11,157 bases of DNA from Burkholderiales bacterium (GTDB lineage: Bacteria > Pseudomonadota > Gammaproteobacteria > Burkholderiales > Thiobacillaceae), in assembly GCA_005790965.1 (NCBI GenBank), contig SXTL01000027.1:1-11157 (forward strand). Direction: 5' to 3'. The notes beneath the pieces are model-generated. The model ran no database searches, had not been told where the DNA came from, and worked only from the letters and a program-made list of their open reading frames with translations. The translations under genes were made by a program, and so were the position numbers. How positions within the stretch are numbered: position 1 is the first letter of the stretch; every line of letters starts with the position of its first letter. Shown piece after piece: positions 1 through 6,737 of the stretch.

Positions 1-1
1 C

Positions 2-985
2 TTCTGCTCGATTACCGAACACGAGGGACGCATAATCCAGAGTCGCTCCAAGGCGTCGGTGCTGCGCGAGATCGAGCAGATTCGTGACAAGGCGCCAGGC
101 TTTACCGGCGTTATCTCGGACATCGGCGGACCCCCCGCCAACATGTACCGCATGGCCTGCAAAGATCCCAAGATCGAATCGGCCTGTCGGCGCCTATCCT
201 GTGTGTTTCCCGACATCTGTCCAAACATGGACACCGATCACAGCGCGTTGATTGAACTTTACCGCGAGGCGCGCGCCTTGCCGGGAGTGAAAAAGGTGCT
301 GATTGGCTCCGGGGTACGCTACGACATTGCCGTGCGCTCACCCGAATATGTAAAGGAACTGGCCCAGCACCATGTCGGCGGCTACCTCAAGATCGCCCCG
401 GAGCACACCGAAGAAGGCCCACTCAAACACATGATGAAGCCGCGCATGACGGCCTACGACCGCTTCAAGCAGTTGTTCGATCAGTTTTCGAAAGAGGCCG
501 GCAAGGAGCAGTACCTGATCCCATATTTTATCGCCGCACATCCGGGCACGACTGATCTGGACATGTTGAACTTGGCGCTGTGGCTGAAGCAGAACGGTTT
601 TCGGCTCGATCAGGTGCAGACCTTTCTGCCCACGCCGCTAGCGCTGGCAACCACCATGTACCACAGCGAGATCAACCCCTTGAAAAAGGTGCTAGGCGGG
701 CAGGCGCAGAAGGTGCCGGTAGTCAAACAAGGCCGCGTACGCAAACTTCACAAGGCCTTCCTGCGCTACCACGACCCGGACAACTGGCCCATGCTACGCG
801 ACGCGCTGAAGGCCATGGGCCGTGCCGACCTAATTGGCAACGGCAAAAAACACCTGGTTCCGGACTGGCAACCCGCCTGCGCGAGCGGGCGACCGCCGAC
901 CAGGAAGACGCCCACCGGGGCGCGCCCCGGTAAAATGACGGCCCCCAAACCCTCGGCACCCCGCAAGCCCCGCTCCCGCTCATGA
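2..985 (+). CDS. ygiQ: YgiQ family radical SAM protein, C-terminal part (5' end outside window)
   Basis: The frame is open from base 2 and enters the window at FCSITEHEGRIIQSRS, the segment just after the CxxxCxxC iron-sulfur motif of the YgiQ/UPF0313 radical SAM family; only the last cysteine of that motif is visible. Further family marks are GFTGVISDIGGP, a cysteine-rich stretch (CRRLSCVFPDICPNMDTDH), IAPEHTEEGPLKHMMKP and IPYFIAAHPGTTDLDM. The DUF3362-type C-terminus follows (KLHKAFLRYHDPDNWP, AMGRADLIG). About 327 residues are present; full family members run to about 700, so roughly half is missing upstream. The last 45 residues or so are a low-complexity Pro/Arg/Lys/Ser tail. The family is assumed to use S-adenosylmethionine and a [4Fe-4S] cluster, but its substrate is not established. 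The GTG at 59 is internal, not the start. The stop overlaps the tgt start (ATGA), implying cotranscription and translational coupling. Confidence 0.93.
   Translation, partial: FCSITEHEGRIIQSRSKASVLREIEQIRDKAPGFTGVISDIGGPPANMYRMACKDPKIESACRRLSCVFPDICPNMDTDHSALIELYREARALPGVKKVLIGSGVRYDIAVRSPEYVKELAQHHVGGYLKIAPEHTEEGPLKHMMKPRMTAYDRFKQLFDQFSKEAGKEQYLIPYFIAAHPGTTDLDMLNLALWLKQNGFRLDQVQTFLPTPLALATTMYHSEINPLKKVLGGQAQKVPVVKQGRVRKLHKAFLRYHDPDNWPMLRDALKAMGRADLIGNGKKHLVPDWQPACASGRPPTRKTPTGARPGKMTAPKPSAPRKPRSRS
914..931. repeat. Perfect 18-bp palindrome inside the 3' end of ygiQ, before tgt
   Basis: ACCGGGGCGCGCCCCGGT equals its own reverse complement. It lies 51 bases before the tgt start and directly abuts TAAAAT (931-936), which resembles a -10 element; no convincing -35 hexamer stands at the right distance. 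As RNA it could fold into a 7-bp stem with a CGCG loop. It may be an operator, an mRNA structure affecting the ygiQ-tgt boundary, or chance in a GC-rich low-complexity coding tail. Confidence 0.4.
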
Positions 986-2076
986 ATTTTGACCTCCTTG
1001 CTACCGATGGCGCCGCGCGCCGTGGCCGCCTGAGCACCGCTCATGGGGGCATCGAGACCCCCGTCTTCATGCCGGTCGGCACCTATGGCGCAGTCAAGGG
1101 TGTGGCCCCGGACGAGCTGAAAGCGCTCAAGGCACAGATCATCCTCGGCAAGACCTTTCACCTCTGGCTACGCCCAGGCCTAGAGGTCGTGCGCGACTTC
1201 GGCGGCTTGCACGGCTTCATCGGTTGGAATGGCCCAATCCTTACCGACTCGGGCGGCTTTCAGGTTTTCAGCCTCGCCGCGATGCGCAAGCTATCTGAAG
1301 AAGGCGTGAAATTCTCCTCACCCATCAATGGCGAGAAGCTCCTCCTGACCCCCGAAGTCAGCATGCAGATCCAGCGCGTGCTCAACTCGGACATCGTCAT
1401 GATCTTCGACGAATGCACGCCCTACCCGGCCGACTGGTCGGCGGCCAAAGACTCGATGGAATTGTCCCTGCGCTGGGCCGAGCGTTCCAAAAATGCCCAC
1501 GGCGACAACCCCAACGCCTTATTCGGCATTGTCCAGGGTGGCATGTACGAAGACCTGCGTGAGCGCTCACTCTCGGCATTAACCAATATCGGCTTTGACG
1601 GCTACGCCATCGGTGGTCTATCGGTTGGCGAACCCAAGGCTGACATGGCGCGTATCCTGGCCCACACCGCGCCCCAGTTGCCACCCGATAAGCCGCGCTA
1701 TCTGATGGGCGTGGGCACGCCGACCGACATTGTCCAAGCCGTGCAACAAGGCGTGGATATGTTCGACTGTGTGTTGCCGACCCGTAATGCGCGCCACGGT
1801 GTGCTCTACACTCGCGACGGCGTGTTGCACATCAAGAACGCGGCCCACCGTCACGACCACTCCCCTTTGTCTGCGGCCTGTGACTGTTATACCTGCCGGC
1901 ATTTTTCGCGGGCCTACCTGCATCACCTGCACCGCATCGGCGAACCCCTCGGCGCACGCCTTAATTCCATCCACAACCTGCATTTCTATCAAGACCTGAT
2001 GCGCGGCCTGCGCGAGGCCATCGCCGCCGGGCAACTACAAAACCATATCGCCAGCTTGCCTTTCATGGCTGCGTGA
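982..2076 (+). CDS. tgt: Queuine tRNA-ribosyltransferase (tRNA-guanine transglycosylase)
   Basis: This cytoplasmic enzyme swaps guanine-34 for preQ1 in the anticodon of tRNAs with GUN anticodons, a step of queuosine synthesis. The 364-residue product is full length for the bacterial family (E. coli 375). It aligns along its length: FMPVGTYGAVKG near the N-terminus, TDSGGFQVFSL with the catalytic base D89, FDECTPYPADW, the substrate-pocket loop GGLSVGE (211-217), and DMFDCVLPTRNARHG with the nucleophile D262. The zinc site is C300, C302, C305 and H331. Residue 57 is odd: the usual LGNTFHL or LGNTYHL is read here as LGKTFHL (AAG). The ATG at 982 is chosen because it gives the family N-terminus (MNFDLLATDGAARRGRL); no Shine-Dalgarno is evident, consistent with coupling through the ATGA overlap with ygiQ. 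queA is not adjacent on either side within the window. Confidence 0.97.
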   Translation: MNFDLLATDGAARRGRLSTAHGGIETPVFMPVGTYGAVKGVAPDELKALKAQIILGKTFHLWLRPGLEVVRDFGGLHGFIGWNGPILTDSGGFQVFSLAAMRKLSEEGVKFSSPINGEKLLLTPEVSMQIQRVLNSDIVMIFDECTPYPADWSAAKDSMELSLRWAERSKNAHGDNPNALFGIVQGGMYEDLRERSLSALTNIGFDGYAIGGLSVGEPKADMARILAHTAPQLPPDKPRYLMGVGTPTDIVQAVQQGVDMFDCVLPTRNARHGVLYTRDGVLHIKNAAHRHDHSPLSAACDCYTCRHFSRAYLHHLHRIGEPLGARLNSIHNLHFYQDLMRGLREAIAAGQLQNHIASLPFMAA

Positions 2077-2082
2077 TAGAAT
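2056..2082 (+). promoter_or_regulatory. Candidate extended -10 promoter for yajC-secD-secF
   Basis: TGATAGAAT (2074-2082) matches an extended -10 (TGnTAnAAT) and overlaps the tgt stop codon. A possible -35, TTGCCT, is at 2056-2061, but the spacer is only 15 bp, so recognition would lean on the extended -10. Transcription would start about 20 bases before the yajC ATG. This is inferred from consensus only. Confidence 0.4.
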
Positions 2083-2109
2083 CCGCGCCATCTTTTACTG
2101 GAGTCCAAC

Positions 2110-2427
2110 ATGTTGATTTCTATCGCCCACGCCGCCGATGCCGCCCAACCCGATCCGATCATGAGCTTTCTGCCCCTGATCGTCATCTTCGTGCTGTTCT
2201 GGTTCCTCATCATCCGTCCGCAGATGAAGCGCGCCAAGGACACCAAAAAGATGCAAGATGGCCTGCAGAAGGGGGACGAGGTCATCACAGCCAGTGGCCA
2301 AATCGGCCGCATCACCAAGATTGGCGATGCCTATGCCACCCTAGAGATTGCCGATGGCGTAACCTGCGTCTTCCAGCGCGGCGCCATTCAATCCGTCTTG
2401 CCCAAGGGAACTCTGAAAGACCTGTAA
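2110..2427 (+). CDS. yajC: Preprotein translocase subunit YajC
   Basis: YajC is a small inner-membrane protein that forms a subcomplex with SecD and SecF and associates with the SecYEG translocon; it is dispensable in E. coli. The 105 residues match the family length (E. coli 110). A short N-terminus (MLISIAHAADAAQ) leads into one membrane helix (about residues 18-37, FLPLIVIFVLFWFLIIRP). The conserved cytoplasmic part follows: QMKRAKDTKKMQDGL, GDEVITASGQIGRI and the basic/acidic beta-rich tail ending VLPKGTLKDL. A CTGGAG Shine-Dalgarno (2098-2103) precedes the ATG at good spacing. It sits in the standard position before secD and is followed by a hairpin. Confidence 0.96.
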   Translation: MLISIAHAADAAQPDPIMSFLPLIVIFVLFWFLIIRPQMKRAKDTKKMQDGLQKGDEVITASGQIGRITKIGDAYATLEIADGVTCVFQRGAIQSVLPKGTLKDL

Positions 2428-2428
2428 G

Positions 2429-2461
2429 AAAATGGGTTGCCCCACCTGCGCAGCCCATTTT
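2429..2461 (+). terminator. Hairpin in yajC-secD gap: attenuator or partial terminator
   Basis: The arms AAAATGGGTTGC (2429-2440) and GCAGCCCATTTT (2450-2461) pair over 12 positions with one G-U wobble, around a 9-base loop. The arm begins two bases after the yajC stop. The A-run before and T-run after it make it terminator-like on both strands, but the U-tract is part of the stem and GTCCCC follows. It may lower secD-secF transcription relative to yajC or act as a stability or 3'-processing element. Confidence 0.6.
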
Positions 2462-2488
2462 GTCCCCTAACCTCTCCTCTCTGCCCCC

Positions 2489-4315
2489 ATGAACCGCTTT
2501 CCGCTGTGGAAAAACATTATGGTTGGTCTGATCCTTTTGATCGGCCTGACCTATACCCTGCCCAACTTTTTCGGCGAGGCCCCGGCGGTTCAGTTAGCTC
2601 CTAACCGTGCTAGCGAGAAGCTGACGCCGGCGCTGCTACAGCGCGTCGAGACGACTCTTCAGGCGACCAACATCGTCCATCAGGGCATCACCCTGGATAC
2701 CCACGGGGTCCGCGTGCGCCTGTCCAGCACGGACGAGCAAATTCGCGCCAAGGATGTCTTGCAACAAGCCATGGGGCCAAACTACACCGTGGCCCTCAAC
2801 CTGATCTCGGCCTCGCCGTCCTTCCTGACCTCCATTGGCGCCCTGCCAATGTATCTCGGCCTCGATCTGCGCGGTGGCGTCCATTTCCTCCTTCAGGTCG
2901 ACATGCCCGGGGCCTTGACCAAGGCCGCCGAGCGCACGGCCGGTGACCTGCGCAGCCTGCTGCGGGAGAAGAAGATTCGCTACAGTGCCATTGCCCGCGA
3001 GGGCGATGCCGTGCGTATCCGCTTTTCAGGTGCCGAGACCCGCGCCGAGGCACGCCGCGTGATCGAGAGCCAGTATCCCGATCTGCAACTCGACGACAGC
3101 AGCGAAGGGGCCGACCAGATCCTGTCTGCCTACCTGAAAGAGGTCGCCCGGCGCAAGGTCGGTGAGGATGCCTTGCAGCAGAACTTGACCACGCTGCGCA
3201 ACCGCGTCAACGAACTCGGAGTCGCCGAGCCGGTGATCCAGCAACAAGGGGCCGATCGCATCGTGGTGCAACTGCCCGGCGTTCAGGACACGGCCAAGGC
3301 CAAGGAAATCCTGGGCCGAACCGCCAGTCTGGAAATCCGCATGGTCGATGATGAGCGCATGGATGATCCGGCCATACTCGCGGCGGCGGCCAACGGCCAA
3401 GTGCCGTTTGGCCTCGAGGTCTATCCCGAGCGCGATGGCCGTCCGGTCCTGGTCAAAAAAGAGGTCGTGCTGACCGGCGAATACATTACCAACGCCCAAC
3501 CCGGTTTCGACCAGAACAATCGCTCCGCCGTCCACATTACCCTCGACGGCCGTGGCGCGCGCATCTTCAAGAATGTCACGCGTGAAAATGTCGGCAAGCG
3601 CATGGCCATCCTGCTGATCGAGAAGGGCCGCACCGAGGTCGTCACTGCCCCGGTCATTCAGGAAGAAATCGGGGGTGGTCGAGTGCAGATCACGGGCATG
3701 GACTCTGCCGAAGAATCGCGCGATGTCTCGCTGCTGCTCCGCTCGGGCGCCCTCGCCGCCCCGATGGAGATCATTGAGGAGCGCACCGTTGGCCCCAGCA
3801 TGGGCGCCGAGAATATCGAGAAAGGCTTCCACTCCAACATCTGGGGCTTCATCGCCGTGGTCGGCTTCATGGTCGTTTATTACCGCGTCTTTGGCCTCTT
3901 CTCCTCGCTGTCCCTCGCCGCCAACGGACTATTCCTGATCGCCATCCTGTCTATGCTTCAGGCCACCCTCACCCTCCCGGGCATGGCCGCCATCGCGTTG
4001 ACCTTGGGCATGGCTATTGATGCCAATGTGCTGATCAACGAGCGGATTCGCGAAGAACTGCGCAACGGCAACACCCCGCAGGCCGCCATCACGGCCGGCT
4101 ACGACCGCGCCTTTGGCACGATTCTCGACTCCAACATCACCACCTTTATCGCCGGTATTGCCCTGTTCTGGCTTGGCTCCGGGCCCGTACGCGGGTTTGC
4201 GGTGGTGCTCTGCCTAGGCATTTTGACCTCCATCTTCAGTGCCGTGACGGTGTCACGCTCCTTGGTCAACCTCACCTACGGTCGCCAGGCGCGGCTGGGC
4301 AAATTGGCCATCTAA
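2489..4315 (+). CDS. secD: Protein translocase subunit SecD
   Basis: SecD is an inner-membrane RND-superfamily protein that, with SecF, uses the proton-motive force to pull Sec substrates through on the periplasmic side. The 608 residues match E. coli SecD (615). One N-terminal helix (about residues 8-25) is followed by LPNFFGEAPAVQ and a large periplasmic domain containing the P1 motif LGLDLRGGVHFLLQVDM. Five C-terminal helices start near residue 449. They carry LTLGMAIDANVLINERIREE, where D511 corresponds to the conserved proton-relay aspartate (E. coli D519), and FGTILDSNITTFIAG with GSGPVRGFAV. The ATG at 2489 gives the family start MNRFPLWKNIM. No Shine-Dalgarno is seen: the leader between the hairpin and the ATG is almost all pyrimidine. 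It lies 23 bases before secF. Confidence 0.97.
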   Translation: MNRFPLWKNIMVGLILLIGLTYTLPNFFGEAPAVQLAPNRASEKLTPALLQRVETTLQATNIVHQGITLDTHGVRVRLSSTDEQIRAKDVLQQAMGPNYTVALNLISASPSFLTSIGALPMYLGLDLRGGVHFLLQVDMPGALTKAAERTAGDLRSLLREKKIRYSAIAREGDAVRIRFSGAETRAEARRVIESQYPDLQLDDSSEGADQILSAYLKEVARRKVGEDALQQNLTTLRNRVNELGVAEPVIQQQGADRIVVQLPGVQDTAKAKEILGRTASLEIRMVDDERMDDPAILAAAANGQVPFGLEVYPERDGRPVLVKKEVVLTGEYITNAQPGFDQNNRSAVHITLDGRGARIFKNVTRENVGKRMAILLIEKGRTEVVTAPVIQEEIGGGRVQITGMDSAEESRDVSLLLRSGALAAPMEIIEERTVGPSMGAENIEKGFHSNIWGFIAVVGFMVVYYRVFGLFSSLSLAANGLFLIAILSMLQATLTLPGMAAIALTLGMAIDANVLINERIREELRNGNTPQAAITAGYDRAFGTILDSNITTFIAGIALFWLGSGPVRGFAVVLCLGILTSIFSAVTVSRSLVNLTYGRQARLGKLAI

Positions 4316-4338
4316 AGAACACCGCGAGAACACAGGCC

Positions 4339-5271
4339 ATGATCGAATTCTTCAAACTTAAAAAAGACATCCCCTTCATGCGCTACGGGCGCGTGACCAC
4401 CACCATTTCCCTGCTGACCTTTGTTATCGCGGTTTGGGCGCTGGCGGTAAAGGGCCTTAATTTCGGGGTCGATTTCACCGGCGGTACGGTACTGGAGATC
4501 ACCTATCCGCAAGCCGCGCCCATCGACCAGATTCGTACCCGCCTCGAAGCCAGTGGGTTGACAGAGGTAACCGTGCAGAACTTCGGTTCAAGCCGTGATG
4601 TCCTGATCCGCCTGCCGCTGAAATCAGGCATTAGCGGCGCTCAAGTCAGCGAACAGATCATGACGACGCTGCGCACCGACCAAACCGAGATCGCCCTGAA
4701 GCGTGTTGACTTCATTGGCCCACAGGTCGGCAAGGAATTGTATGAAAGTGGTGCGCTGGCGCTCTTGGTCGTCTGTGCCGGCATCATGGGCTACCTCGCC
4801 ATCCGCTTCCAATGGAAATTTGCTCTGGCCGCTATCATCGCCAACCTGCACGATGTAGTGATCATTTTGGGCTGCTTTGCCATTTTCCAGTGGGAATTCT
4901 CGCTCACCGTGCTGGCCGGTATCTTGGCTATCCTCGGCTACTCGGTCAACGAATCGGTGGTGGTGTTCGACCGGATTCGCGAGAATCTGCGCAAGATGCG
5001 CAACCTACCCATCCCGGAAATCATCGACAACGCCATCACCACGACCATGTCACGGACCGTCATCACCCACGCGATGACCCAGATCATGGTGCTATCCATG
5101 CTGTTCTTCGGCGGCGAGGCCCTGCACTACTTTGCCGTTGCACTCACCATTGGCATCCTGTTCGGCATTTATTCTTCGGTACTGGTCGCCAGCCCGATCG
5201 TCCTTTGGCTTGGCGTGTCACGCGAGGACTTCATCAAGCCCGCAAAACAGGAAGCTGACGCCGTCGTCTAG
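4339..5271 (+). CDS. secF: Protein translocase subunit SecF
   Basis: SecF is the partner of SecD in the proton-driven SecDF pump of the inner membrane. The 310 residues are close to the E. coli length (323). The N-terminus MIEFFKLKKDIPFMRYG is the family start and is followed by helix 1 (about 19-38). Next come the signature LNFGVDFTGGT (residues 40-50), a periplasmic domain to about residue 130, and five further helices. Helix region LGYSVNESVVVFDRIRENLRK (from about residue 199) is the SecF counterpart of the SecD proton-relay helix, and MSRTVITHAMTQIMVLSMLFFGG is the following conserved segment. Ribosome binding signals are weak (GAGA at 4326-4329 or CAGG nearer the ATG). Cotranscription with secD is likely from the 23-base gap. 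Confidence 0.97.
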   Translation: MIEFFKLKKDIPFMRYGRVTTTISLLTFVIAVWALAVKGLNFGVDFTGGTVLEITYPQAAPIDQIRTRLEASGLTEVTVQNFGSSRDVLIRLPLKSGISGAQVSEQIMTTLRTDQTEIALKRVDFIGPQVGKELYESGALALLVVCAGIMGYLAIRFQWKFALAAIIANLHDVVIILGCFAIFQWEFSLTVLAGILAILGYSVNESVVVFDRIRENLRKMRNLPIPEIIDNAITTTMSRTVITHAMTQIMVLSMLFFGGEALHYFAVALTIGILFGIYSSVLVASPIVLWLGVSREDFIKPAKQEADAVV

Positions 5272-5284
5272 CCGTTGCAATCGC

Positions 5285-5932
5285 TTGGATCTCAACCTCC
5301 TCGACCTCTTCCTGCATCTCGACACTCATCTGGCAACCTTTGTCGCCACGCATGGGACTTGGGTCTATGCCCTGCTGTTCGCCATTGTTTTCATGGAGAC
5401 CGGCTTGGTGGTCACGCCCTTCCTGCCCGGCGATTCGCTGCTCTTCGTTGCTGGCGCCGTGGCCGCAGCCGGAGGCATGGACATTCTGACAGTCATGACC
5501 ACCCTGATCGTGGCCGCGCTGTGCGGGGATAATGTCAATTACTGGCTCGGTCGCTACATCGGTCCACGCGTCTTTCAGCGTGAAGATAGTCGTTGGCTCA
5601 AACGCGAAAATCTCGAGCGCACCCACGCCTTCATGGAACGGCATGGCCCGAAGGCCATCGTTCTTGCCCGCTTTGTTCCCATCGTCCGGACCTTCGTCCC
5701 CTTCGTGTGCGGCGTTGGCCGCCTAACCTATACGCGCTTTTTGGGTTTCTCGATGCTGGGGGCGTTACTTTGGGTTGGCTTGCTGGTCCCGGCTGGCTTC
5801 TTTCTAGGCGCGCTGCCCTGGGTAAAACAAAACCTCACCTTGGCGCTCCTCGGCATCATCGCTCTGTCCGTTTCGCCCGGTCTGGTTGAGGCATGGCGCG
5901 CCCATCGCCGAGCTGTGCACCACCACGACTAG
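5285..5932 (+). CDS. DedA family membrane protein (YqjA/YghB-like)
   Basis: DedA proteins are inner-membrane proteins of the SNARE-associated/VTT superfamily, implicated in undecaprenyl-phosphate or phospholipid flipping and in membrane-potential and pH homeostasis. Using the TTG at 5285 the product is 215 residues, close to E. coli YqjA/YghB (about 220). It starts MDLNLLDLFLHLD, which aligns with the family N-terminus. Key residues are present: E38 in METGLVVTPFLPGDSLLF, D50 in the same motif, and R129 and R135 in LARFVPIVRTFVPFVCGVG, matching positions reported essential in E. coli YqjA. The frame stays open upstream to an ATG at 5132, but that would read 51 extra residues over secF with no family support. 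No ATG or GTG lies nearby and no clear Shine-Dalgarno precedes the TTG, so the start is uncertain by a few codons. It follows secF by 13 bases. Its stop shares CTAG with the opposing gene. Confidence 0.88.
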   Translation: MDLNLLDLFLHLDTHLATFVATHGTWVYALLFAIVFMETGLVVTPFLPGDSLLFVAGAVAAAGGMDILTVMTTLIVAALCGDNVNYWLGRYIGPRVFQREDSRWLKRENLERTHAFMERHGPKAIVLARFVPIVRTFVPFVCGVGRLTYTRFLGFSMLGALLWVGLLVPAGFFLGALPWVKQNLTLALLGIIALSVSPGLVEAWRAHRRAVHHHD

Positions 5933-6723
5933 CGGCTCACCACAATAGCCTGCTCCAGGCGAATGCTTCGGCGAGTCGGTTGCGCCAAAACGAGTGTTGC
6001 GATCCAGATACCGGATTCCAAAGCCGCGGCCTCACCTTGGTAATCGCCCAATCCCACCGAAGTCAGTCTAATGGTATGCAAAGCGGGTTGTCCAGGACGC
6101 GACAACTCGAGCGTAGCCGCAATCCCCTCCATCCCCGCCGGGTTAGAGCCCGCCAGCTCAGAGCCCGCCACAGCCGTCACCCGCAGCGACACTCGACTCG
6201 GCTGTCCAAGCTGAAGGCGCTCCAATCCGGCCAGGTCAACGCGCCAACCTCGCTGCTCTAACAAATTTTCCATGTTGCGGCGGTGCGCAATCGATTTGGC
6301 TGCCTCGTCATGGTGCGCCACAACACCCGAAAAACCGGTATAGACGGGTTTCTCCTCGGCGTTGGGTAAGACTCTGGCCGCCAGCGTCGGCGGGAGCCCT
6401 TCGCTGGCGATATAGACAAACCCTCCCATGAGGATACTGAGCAGCACAAAGAAGGCCACCAGCGCGACGGGGATCCAGTGCGTCTTAGCGCCACCGCGAT
6501 AAAGCTGGTAGAGCAGAACGGCAATGGTGGGAAAGGCCACAAGGTGCATGGTAATGCGATCCACACTGGGTAAGGAAACGACCACCCAACCCATATAGAT
6601 GAAGCATGGCACGGCCGCCGCTACTACTGCGGCCCAGAAGTTTGACCAGCGCAGGCCGCGAGCCAGTCCATAAAGAAGGGCCGTAAGGGTCATACCTCCG
6701 AACAGGGTAAGCAACAGATTCAC
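5929..6723 (-). CDS. Membrane protein with FixH/CcoH-like C-terminal domain, downstream of ccoG
   Basis: The 264-residue product has four predicted membrane helices (about residues 2-22, 28-50, 58-77 and 83-108). A linker with ASEGLPPTLAARVLPNAEEKPVYTGF leads to a soluble, probably periplasmic, beta-rich domain (about 150-264). That domain (QPSRVSLRVTAVAGSEL, GDYQGEAAALESGIWIATL) resembles FixH/CcoH, an assembly factor of cbb3 oxidase; there the pattern of a beta sandwich ending in G.Y.....L..G.W.. is typical. Canonical FixH has one helix and about 160 residues, so the N-terminal half is extra. The role in cbb3 maturation is inferred from domain resemblance and position, 12 bases after ccoG. 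The GTG start is supported by GAGGAG eight bases upstream, overlapping the ccoG stop. A 15-base duplication in the domain yields AGSELAGSNPAG. It could instead be an unrelated membrane protein; the FixH match is moderate. Confidence 0.7.
   Translation of the reverse strand: MNLLLTLFGGMTLTALLYGLARGLRWSNFWAAVVAAAVPCFIYMGWVVVSLPSVDRITMHLVAFPTIAVLLYQLYRGGAKTHWIPVALVAFFVLLSILMGGFVYIASEGLPPTLAARVLPNAEEKPVYTGFSGVVAHHDEAAKSIAHRRNMENLLEQRGWRVDLAGLERLQLGQPSRVSLRVTAVAGSELAGSNPAGMEGIAATLELSRPGQPALHTIRLTSVGLGDYQGEAAALESGIWIATLVLAQPTRRSIRLEQAIVVSR
6145..6170. repeat. Short tandem duplication, AGAGCCCGCCA twice, 15-bp period
   Basis: AGAGCCCGCCA occurs at 6145-6155 and 6160-6170 in the gene on the minus strand. 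The 15-bp period keeps the frame and adds a five-residue near-repeat (AGSEL, AGSNP) in the periplasmic domain, most likely a loop expanded by slippage. Confidence 0.6.
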
Positions 6724-6731
6724 GGGGTGTA

Positions 6732-6737
6732 CTCCTC
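6732..6737 (-). promoter_or_regulatory. Shine-Dalgarno deciding a GTG start (FixH-like gene)
   Basis: On the minus strand GAGGAG lies eight bases before the GTG at 6723-6721 and overlaps the ccoG stop codon. This supports GTG as the start and suggests reinitiation by ribosomes ending on ccoG. Confidence 0.75.

Noticed and set aside
871..890. CCCGC/GCGGG inverted repeat in the ygiQ tail as terminator
   Set aside because: The stem is only five bases, has no T-run and lies within coding sequence.
766..1161. Minus-strand open frame across the ygiQ-tgt boundary
   Set aside because: It overlaps two well-supported genes, has no family resemblance and no ribosome site.
3026..3832. 268-codon open frame on the minus strand opposite secD
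   Set aside because: It lies wholly inside secD, has no recognisable domain and reads as the usual GC-rich shadow frame of a conserved gene.
5132..5284. Upstream ATG giving a 266-residue DedA protein
   Set aside because: The extra residues are a frame-shifted reading of conserved secF, and the family N-terminus aligns at 5285.
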